Assembly (NCBI GenBank): GCA_903895695.1
Contig: CAITUY010000229.1
Coordinates: 1-38,283, forward strand
Reading direction: 5' to 3'
Origin: an uncultured bacterium
GTDB taxonomy: Bacteria; Verrucomicrobiota; Kiritimatiellia; CAIKKV01; CAITUY01
DNA length: 38,283 bases
In this document: one piece after another, positions 33,588 through 38,283 of the stretch
How the letters are laid out: each line of letters begins with the position of its first letter
Position numbering within the stretch: position 1 is the stretch's first letter
Translations under genes and position numbers: made by a program
The notes under the pieces: model-generated
The model's database searches: none
What the model was told of the DNA's origin: nothing
The model's input: only the letters and a program-made list of their open reading frames with translations

Positions 33588-33968
33588 GTGAACTTAAATG
33601 AACTGAACTCGAACGACGTACGAAAAATCCTGAAGATTCGCCAGAAGATAGAAGCGCTTGAGCAGGAACTGCTGACGATTGCCCGCCAAGCCCAGAAACG
33701 CAAGCCCGGCGAAGCCGCGGCTTTGCGCGGCTTGCCCCGGCGCCAGCAGCCCAGCCTGCGCGAGCTGATCGGAACGATCCTGCGCAAGTCATCAAAGCCC
33801 ATGAGCGTGCAGGATATCTACGAGGCGACGTTGGTAGCCGGCTATCACTGGCGGTCCCAGGAGCCGATCAACGCATTGAATGTGAAGATGTACACGGACC
33901 GGACGTTCAAGAAGGTGGCGCCGGGCCAGTTCGTGCTGCGGAATCCGCGCGCCGCGGTCCCCCGGTAA
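33588..33968 (+). CDS. Small HARE-HTH winged-helix protein
   Basis: A 126-residue protein. An N-terminal helix likely to form a coiled coil (about 8-38; VRKILKIRQKIEALEQELL) is followed by a basic linker and a C-terminal winged helix (about 55-118; SLRELIGTILRKSSKPMSVQDIYEA, then FKKVAPGQFVLR). The latter matches the HARE-HTH (HB1/ASXL) fold. In bacteria this domain occurs in RNA polymerase delta subunits and restriction or DNA-modification proteins and is thought to bind DNA. The GTG at 33588 is chosen because AAAGGAGG lies six bases upstream. A small dimeric DNA-binding or transcription-associated protein is the likely role; targets unknown. Confidence 0.8.
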   Translation: MNLNELNSNDVRKILKIRQKIEALEQELLTIARQAQKRKPGEAAALRGLPRRQQPSLRELIGTILRKSSKPMSVQDIYEATLVAGYHWRSQEPINALNVKMYTDRTFKKVAPGQFVLRNPRAAVPR

Positions 33969-34082
33969 GCACCCAAGTCGGCCAGCAGTCAATGCCTTGC
34001 GGGCCGGCCTAAGCCTTTCCCCGCGAGGCATCTTGTTGATGTTGCCGCATAATCACCGCTGTAAACCTGCCGGAGAAAATCC

Positions 34083-34472
34083 ATGCCCGAGCCATCCGAA
34101 AGTGCGTCCGACACCAACAAAGGTCTCTTTCTCCAGTTCGTCCTGATGCTGTCCTCGTCCGCCATGCAGCAACTCGGCAAGCTGGTCAACCCGCTCACCG
34201 GCAAGGCGGAGACCAACCTGGAGGCCGCCCAGTCCACCATCGACCTGCTGGTGATGCTCGAGGCCAAAACCCGCGGGAACCTGGACCCGGACGAGAAGCG
34301 CTTCCTCAAGAACACGCTTGCCACGTTGCAGATGAACTACGTCGAGACGGCACAGTCGGCCCCGGCCAAGCCGGAAGCGGCGCCCCCTGCGCCGGAACCC
34401 GCTGCGCCGACCGGCGAGCCCGCGGCCGGCGCCGAGGCCAAGGAACCGAAGTTCCACAAGTCATATACCTGA
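34083..34472 (+). CDS. DUF1844 family protein
   Basis: A 129-residue protein with the DUF1844 core (about 12-85): FLQFVLMLSSSAMQQLG, AAQSTIDLLVMLEAKTRGNL, and KNTLATLQMNYVE. A Pro/Ala/Glu-rich tail follows, ending KFHKSYT. The function of the family is unknown; it is widespread in PVC bacteria, Acidobacteria and deltaproteobacteria. GGAG lies seven bases before the ATG. A -10-like CATAAT is present at 34048-34053, without a good -35. It converges with the GYF/DUF975 gene, whose stop is four bases away. Confidence 0.85.
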   Translation: MPEPSESASDTNKGLFLQFVLMLSSSAMQQLGKLVNPLTGKAETNLEAAQSTIDLLVMLEAKTRGNLDPDEKRFLKNTLATLQMNYVETAQSAPAKPEAAPPAPEPAAPTGEPAAGAEAKEPKFHKSYT

Positions 34473-34476
34473 AGGC

Positions 34477-35289
34477 CTACCCCCTCCGGCCGGCCTTGAG
34501 ATCCTCGTAGAAGTGCGCATGGCTGGCCCACATATAGGGCAGCAGCCAGAAAAACCCGATGCCGCACGTCAGCAGGCAGAGGAGCGCCCAGCCCAGGAAC
34601 CGCCACTGCAGGCAGAAATATTTCCACTTGTTGCCCCTCATCATCTGGCGGCTTAGCCCGATGGCCTCCAGCGACCCCAAGCGCGGCTGATCCCGCAAGA
34701 TGAAATAGGTCATTGAATACGCCAGGGCGGCTATGATGCCGGGGACGATCAAGAGCAGGCTCCACAGCAGGACGAACAACAGCATCAGGATGTACGCGCC
34801 AAGGGCCGTTCCGAACTCCTGGAATCCTTCAAAAAGCAACCCCATCTCCAGCGGCCGCGAGCGCACGGCGGCCAGCGCGAAGGCGGCCAGCCCCAGGCTC
34901 AGCGATCCCCCGATCAGCAGGTTCACGATCGACCCCAGGCATGGCACGGCGGAGGCTACCGTCGTGATGGCTGTAAGGACGAACGCCACGCCGGCCGCCA
35001 GCCACCAGTGGTCATTCAAAGAAGCGCGCGCGCGGGCCATGAGGTCGCCGTTGGGCGTGCCGCCCACGAAGACCGCGGTAGGGGACGCAACGGCGCTCGC
35101 GGTTTCCGCTCCGACCGGCGGCGCAAATAGCGCCGGCAGTGCCGCGTCCGCCCGCACCCATTCCGTGCCGTGGGTCGGGTTCCACACCAAGTCGTGCTCG
35201 CGTAACCGTCCTTCGCGAACCCACGCGGCCAGCGTCGCCTCGTCCGCCGGTCCGTGCTGCACGCCGTCAATCGCGCAATACCACTGCAT
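34477..35289 (-). CDS. GYF-like domain plus DUF975-like integral membrane protein
   Basis: A 270-residue protein. The N-terminal GYF_2-like domain (about 1-52; MQWYCAIDGVQHGP, LAAWVREGRLREHDLVW) is a small adaptor fold that recognises proline-rich segments. The rest is an integral membrane domain with four to five helices (about 100-250), of the DUF975/glycerophosphoryl-like membrane family (LRDQPRLGSLEAIGLSRQMMRGNKWKYF). TAGGAG lies seven bases before the ATG. It is 62 bases after the ABC permease gene on the same strand. Function unknown. Confidence 0.8.
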   Translation of the reverse strand: MQWYCAIDGVQHGPADEATLAAWVREGRLREHDLVWNPTHGTEWVRADAALPALFAPPVGAETASAVASPTAVFVGGTPNGDLMARARASLNDHWWLAAGVAFVLTAITTVASAVPCLGSIVNLLIGGSLSLGLAAFALAAVRSRPLEMGLLFEGFQEFGTALGAYILMLLFVLLWSLLLIVPGIIAALAYSMTYFILRDQPRLGSLEAIGLSRQMMRGNKWKYFCLQWRFLGWALLCLLTCGIGFFWLLPYMWASHAHFYEDLKAGRRG

Positions 35290-35351
35290 GAAGATGCTCC
35301 TAAGCGGGCCCCGCCCGCGATCCACCGTGACCCAGCGGCGGATCCCGAACC

Positions 35352-36179
35352 CTATCGCCGGATGACCAGCGTTAAGGCAAACACCGCGCCCGCCCACAAA
35401 ACGATCGTCGCACCCGTGGCCGTGTCCCAGTAGTACGAACAGATCAACCCCGCCACTCCCGAGACCAGGCCCACGGCCGCCGCTCCCAATACGTAGCCCC
35501 GGGTGCTCCGCGCAAGATTGCGCGCCGCAGCCGCCGGCAGGATCAGCAGCGAATTGATCACCAGTAAACCCACCCAGGGGATGCTGACCGCCACCACCAC
35601 GGCCAACACAATGGAAAATACGGCTTCGATGAGCCATACCGGCAAGCCGCGACTCGCGGCCAATGAGCGGTTAAGGCTGACGAAGAAAACAGCATTGAAG
35701 AAGAATGCCCATAAGACAAGGACGCTCCCCAGTAACACCGCAAGGTGGACGATTTCACGCGGCGAGACCGTCAAGATGTCCCCGATCAGGTACCGGGAGA
35801 AACGAGCGAAACCGCCCCCGCGCGACAACAGCACCACGCCGAGCGCCACGACGATGGCCATGACCAGCGCGATGACTGTATCCAACGGCACAGCGCTCCA
35901 CCGGCGAACGGCGAAGATCGTCACCGCCAGAAGCACGGCAAATCCCGCAATCGCAAGGGTCGGATCCTGCAAGCCCAGGAGCATACCGATGGCTAACCCG
36001 GTAAAGGCCGAGTGCCCCATGGCCTCCGAAAAGAATGCCATTTGGTTGTTGATCACCAGGCAGCCCAGCAGCGCGAAGAGCGGTGCCATCAGCAGCACGG
36101 CCAGCAGCGCATACTGCATGAATCCGTACTGCGCCCACTCAAACGGCAGCGCACTCACCAGACTCGCCCACGCGTTCAT
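35352..36179 (-). CDS. ABC-3 type metal permease (Zn/Mn/Fe, ZnuB-like)
   Basis: A 275-residue membrane protein with eight to nine helices, typical of the ABC-3 permease family for divalent metals. Characteristic segments are the FFSEAMGHSAFTGLAIG loop (about 49-65) and the C-terminal SIPWVGLLVINSLLILPAAAARNLA. It forms the channel for the ATPase encoded immediately upstream, whose stop overlaps this start by four bases. The metal (Zn, Mn or Fe) cannot be read from the sequence and no substrate-binding protein gene is present in the window. Confidence 0.9.
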   Translation of the reverse strand: MNAWASLVSALPFEWAQYGFMQYALLAVLLMAPLFALLGCLVINNQMAFFSEAMGHSAFTGLAIGMLLGLQDPTLAIAGFAVLLAVTIFAVRRWSAVPLDTVIALVMAIVVALGVVLLSRGGGFARFSRYLIGDILTVSPREIVHLAVLLGSVLVLWAFFFNAVFFVSLNRSLAASRGLPVWLIEAVFSIVLAVVVAVSIPWVGLLVINSLLILPAAAARNLARSTRGYVLGAAAVGLVSGVAGLICSYYWDTATGATIVLWAGAVFALTLVIRR

Positions 36180-37021
36180 GGCGTGCCTCCCGCCGGCAGT
36201 GGACAGGTCTCGTGGGTAAGGTTGCGCGCGGCCTCGGCTTCGACGTCGCCCTCGGCAACCCCGAACCCAAAGGTCTGGCGAATCAACGGGTCGAGCAGGA
36301 CCGCCCGCGGCGAGCCGTCGCAGAGGATCGTTCGGTTGAGCAGCACCATGCGGTCGGCCACCCTGGCAGCGGCCGCGAGATCGTGCGAGACGAGCAGGAT
36401 CGACAGATCGAAGTCCGTGCGCAGGCGCGAAACCGTCTGGTAGAACCGCTCAATGCCCGACTGGTCCAAGGCGGCCACCGGCTCGTCCAACAGCAGGATC
36501 TCGGGAACCGGCACGAGCGCCAGCGCGAGCAGGACCCGCTGGAGCTGTCCCACCGATAACTCGCAGAGCTTGCGCCTCAGCAGGTACTGCGCGTCCGTGA
36601 CAGCCAGCGCCTTGTCGGCCGTCACGCGCAGCCGTCGACGCGCCCCGAGCCAGATGGGCCAGCGGCTCGTGGCGGTCGCGAAAAGGTCCAGCACCGTGGT
36701 CGGGGCCGACGCATCCAGATCGAGCTTCTGCGGGACGTAACCGATCCTTAGCGGTCGCGAATCCTCCACGTCGCCCCGATGGACGAAGCGCAAGGCACCC
36801 GTATGCGGCAGGTCGCCGACCAGGGCCCGCAGCAGCGTCGTCTTGCCCGCCCCGTTCGGGCCGATTACCGCCGTCAGCTCGCCGCAGTGCATGTGCAGGT
36901 TGATGCGCTCCAGCACCACCGTCCCCCTCAGCGTCACGCCGAAATCAACCAGGCGCGTGCAACACTCACCGCACGAACGGGGCAGCTCCGGACGACCGGC
37001 ATCTATTGGGGATGCGTTCAC
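36176..37021 (-). CDS. ABC transporter ATP-binding protein, metal-type (ZnuC-like)
   Basis: A 281-residue ATPase with Walker A GPNGAGKTT, Q-loop YVPQKLDLD, a slightly unusual signature LSVGQLQRV (usual LSGGQ), Walker B ILLLDEPVAALD and switch His in LLVSHDLA. It drives the ABC-3 permease encoded next. The N-terminus carries a CGECC motif (17-21) before the domain starts, which is not standard. The start is GTG at 37021 with no Shine-Dalgarno sequence, 11 bases after the peroxiredoxin stop; translation may depend on the upstream gene. The C-terminal ~30 residues extend beyond the usual domain. Confidence 0.9.
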   Translation of the reverse strand: MNASPIDAGRPELPRSCGECCTRLVDFGVTLRGTVVLERINLHMHCGELTAVIGPNGAGKTTLLRALVGDLPHTGALRFVHRGDVEDSRPLRIGYVPQKLDLDASAPTTVLDLFATATSRWPIWLGARRRLRVTADKALAVTDAQYLLRRKLCELSVGQLQRVLLALALVPVPEILLLDEPVAALDQSGIERFYQTVSRLRTDFDLSILLVSHDLAAAARVADRMVLLNRTILCDGSPRAVLLDPLIRQTFGFGVAEGDVEAEAARNLTHETCPLPAGGTP

Positions 37022-37032
37022 GCGCGGAGAAG

Positions 37033-37584
37033 TCAGGGTTTGGCCGGAGGCGCCGGCGGCGCCTGCAGGGTCTTCAGCACTTCCGCCACCTGCCGGTCGT
37101 GCGAACGCGTGTTCACCGACTCGAATACGTGGGCGATCGCGCCATCGGGATTGATGATGAACGTTCTCCTTTCGGCGAAAAGTCCTCCGAACGCGAGCAC
37201 ATGATAGGCCCGCGAGACGGACTTATCGGCGTCGCTTAGCAAGTCGAACGGCAACTGGTACGACTGCTTGAACTCCTTGAGCCGCGCCACAGGATCCAGG
37301 CTGACCCCGAGGATCGTGGCGCCGGCCTTTTGAATGTCGGCGTAGCCGTCGCGCAGGCTGCACGCTTCGCTCGTGCACCCCGGCGTGAAGGCTTTGGGGT
37401 AGAAGTAAAGCACAACCCACTTACCTTTGAGGTCGGCCAGCCGGTTGGTCTGGTCGTTGGTCCCGACTGCGGCGAAGGCCGGCGCGGGCGACCCCACCGC
37501 GAGCGTATCGTTCGTGGTTTGTGCCGCGGCAACGGCCGCCGCCCCGAGCAGCACGACTCCCAATGCGATCCACCATCCATTCAT
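37033..37584 (-). CDS. bcp: Exported peroxiredoxin (BCP/PrxQ type)
   Basis: A 183-residue thioredoxin-fold peroxidase. The peroxidatic Cys70 is in FTPGCTSEAC, with a second Cys at 75, the spacing of atypical two-Cys PrxQ/BCP enzymes. It reduces hydrogen peroxide and organic hydroperoxides. An N-terminal signal peptide (about 1-21) makes it periplasmic, whereas most BCP proteins are cytoplasmic. AGGAGG lies just upstream of the ATG. It is the first of a minus-strand series with the metal ABC transporter, which suggests a link of metal uptake and oxidative stress, though co-transcription is inferred only from spacing. Confidence 0.92.
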   Translation of the reverse strand: MNGWWIALGVVLLGAAAVAAAQTTNDTLAVGSPAPAFAAVGTNDQTNRLADLKGKWVVLYFYPKAFTPGCTSEACSLRDGYADIQKAGATILGVSLDPVARLKEFKQSYQLPFDLLSDADKSVSRAYHVLAFGGLFAERRTFIINPDGAIAHVFESVNTRSHDRQVAEVLKTLQAPPAPPAKP

Positions 37585-37678
37585 CGGCGTCCCTCCTAAT
37601 GGGTCCGCAGTATGTCAAAGGATCAGGCGAGCGACAAGCGAGACACTTCGCCTCCTGTTCCTTGCGAACCCTCGGGGG

Positions 37679-37906
37679 TCACCTGCCCTGTCCTTTCTTC
37701 GCCTCATAATGCGACTTGCCCTCCGCGACGACTGCCGTGTGCGGCGCGCGCCACTCGGGATGGAAGGGTCCTGCCACCTTCTTGCCTTTCCACTCTTGAA
37801 ATATCCTCCGATGCCGCGCGGACATCTTTGCGACGTCGCAACCGCACTCTTTGGCGAGTTTCCCGCGTATTCGGTGTATTTCGGCAACGATGGGATCTAC
37901 ATTCAC
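37679..37906 (-). CDS. Small antitoxin-like protein next to a PIN toxin remnant
   Basis: A 75-residue protein beginning MNVDPIVAEIHRIRGKLAKE. Small proteins with this DPIVxEIxxIR opening are often found directly downstream of PIN-domain toxins in PVC bacteria and cyanobacteria and are taken to be their antitoxins. The GTG at 37906 is chosen because GGAGG lies five bases upstream; an ATG at 37918 would add four residues. The start overlaps by four bases the stop of an upstream frame that encodes the end of a PIN domain. The C-terminal half (FHPEWRAPHTAV) is not recognisable. Since the toxin is broken, it may now be an orphan. Confidence 0.6.
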   Translation of the reverse strand: MNVDPIVAEIHRIRGKLAKECGCDVAKMSARHRRIFQEWKGKKVAGPFHPEWRAPHTAVVAEGKSHYEAKKGQGR

Positions 37907-38067
37907 GACAACCTCCATTTCCCGCCGATCATCTCTTCCGGCGTGCAAACCACGGGAAGCCACAGGTCGTTCTGCCGACAGTAGTCATAAAGTCGCCGCC
38001 TCGTCACTGCGTTCACAAAATGGGAGCAATTCCACGTGAGTAGAGCCGACGGCGTCAGACCTGGAAA
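37903..38067 (-). pseudogene. C-terminal remnant of a PIN-domain toxin
   Basis: Reading from just after an in-frame TAG (38068-38070) to TGA 37903-37905 gives 54 residues containing SALLTWNCSHFVNAVTRRR and LWLPVVCTPEEMIGGK. This matches the end of PIN toxins whose pattern is LLTWNCxHxxNA...PxxCTPEEL. The N-terminal two-thirds, with the first catalytic Asp/Glu, is not in this frame. An overlapping frame (about 37985-38197) contains IETSAYF, only loosely like the N-terminus of such toxins. The distance is too short for a full protein, so deletion plus frameshift is likely. The remaining 38068-38283 holds nothing else I can identify. Confidence 0.5.
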
Positions 38068-38283
38068 CTAGCGTTTCCCCCGCGAACGGGATTGTGTATT
38101 GAAGAAACTCCCACGCAAGGTATAAGCCAGTGGCAGACGGCTGGGGGCAGAAGTAGGCTGATGTTTCAATGGTGTCCTCTTGGAAGAGAACCCGCAAACT
38201 AGCGTAGTCCCGGTTCTGAAGATTTGTCTATTGGTGAGGTGGTGATGCCTCGGCATTGCCCCATCCCGTTTGGAAGAGTTTGA

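Noticed and set aside
37985..38197. A 70-codon minus-strand frame as the intact N-terminal half of the PIN toxin
   Set aside because: Only IETS resembles the expected start; the catalytic acidic residues and middle part are not seen, and it is out of frame with the convincing C-terminal piece.

Overview
The window is a GC-rich bacterial chromosome segment with about 35 tightly packed genes and no rRNA or tRNA that I could see. It most probably comes from the PVC superphylum, Verrucomicrobiota or Kiritimatiellota. The main reason is a five-gene pilus/secretin cluster (1024-8485) that matches, in order and architecture, the Akkermansia Amuc_1102-1101-1100-1099-1098 locus. A large secreted protein with a verrucomicrobial-looking C-terminus, paired Gfo/Idh/MocA and ThuA genes and DUF1844 agree with this. 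This is inference from family knowledge; no search was run.

Left third. The first 140 bases hold the tail of a probable transposase and two copies of an IS-end-like repeat. A minus-strand operon follows, read from 8485 down to 150: an Ig-like pilus accessory protein, a PilM-PilN fusion, an Amuc_1100-like inner-membrane protein, a zinc-ribbon/TSP3 protein, a secretin with a long Pro/Ala/Glu-rich region, and a 5'-3' exonuclease. A divergent plus-strand operon (8639-11574) encodes two Gfo/Idh/MocA oxidoreductases around a ThuA-like protein and ends in a clear intrinsic terminator.

Middle. A PTS EIIA protein (minus) faces larB-larC (plus), which make and load the nickel-pincer cofactor. A polar-amino-acid-type binding lipoprotein and an amtB-glnK ammonium unit (minus) follow. 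The ammonium unit has a near-consensus sigma-54 promoter with palindromes about 100 bp upstream. Next on the plus strand come a PIN-PhoH ATPase, an M20 dipeptidase, three secreted proteins and an RsmB-type rRNA methyltransferase.

Right third. The branched-chain amino acid operon ilvB-ilvN-leuA-aroE (25545-30244) is preceded by what looks like a transcription attenuator. A short leader peptide contains eight alternating Leu/Val codons, followed by mutually exclusive antiterminator and terminator stems. A minus-strand group (cyclophilin, archaeal-type phosphoglycerate mutase, GH10 glycosidase) lies opposite a HARE-HTH protein and a DUF1844 protein. A further minus-strand series encodes a peroxiredoxin, a Zn/Mn-type ABC ATPase and permease, and a GYF/DUF975 membrane protein. 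The window ends in a toxin-antitoxin remnant: an antitoxin-like gene whose start overlaps the end of a truncated PIN toxin.

The most interesting non-coding signals are the Leu/Val attenuator, the sigma-54 control region of amtB, and several Shine-Dalgarno-less first genes whose promoter-like elements put the predicted transcription start at or just before the ATG.
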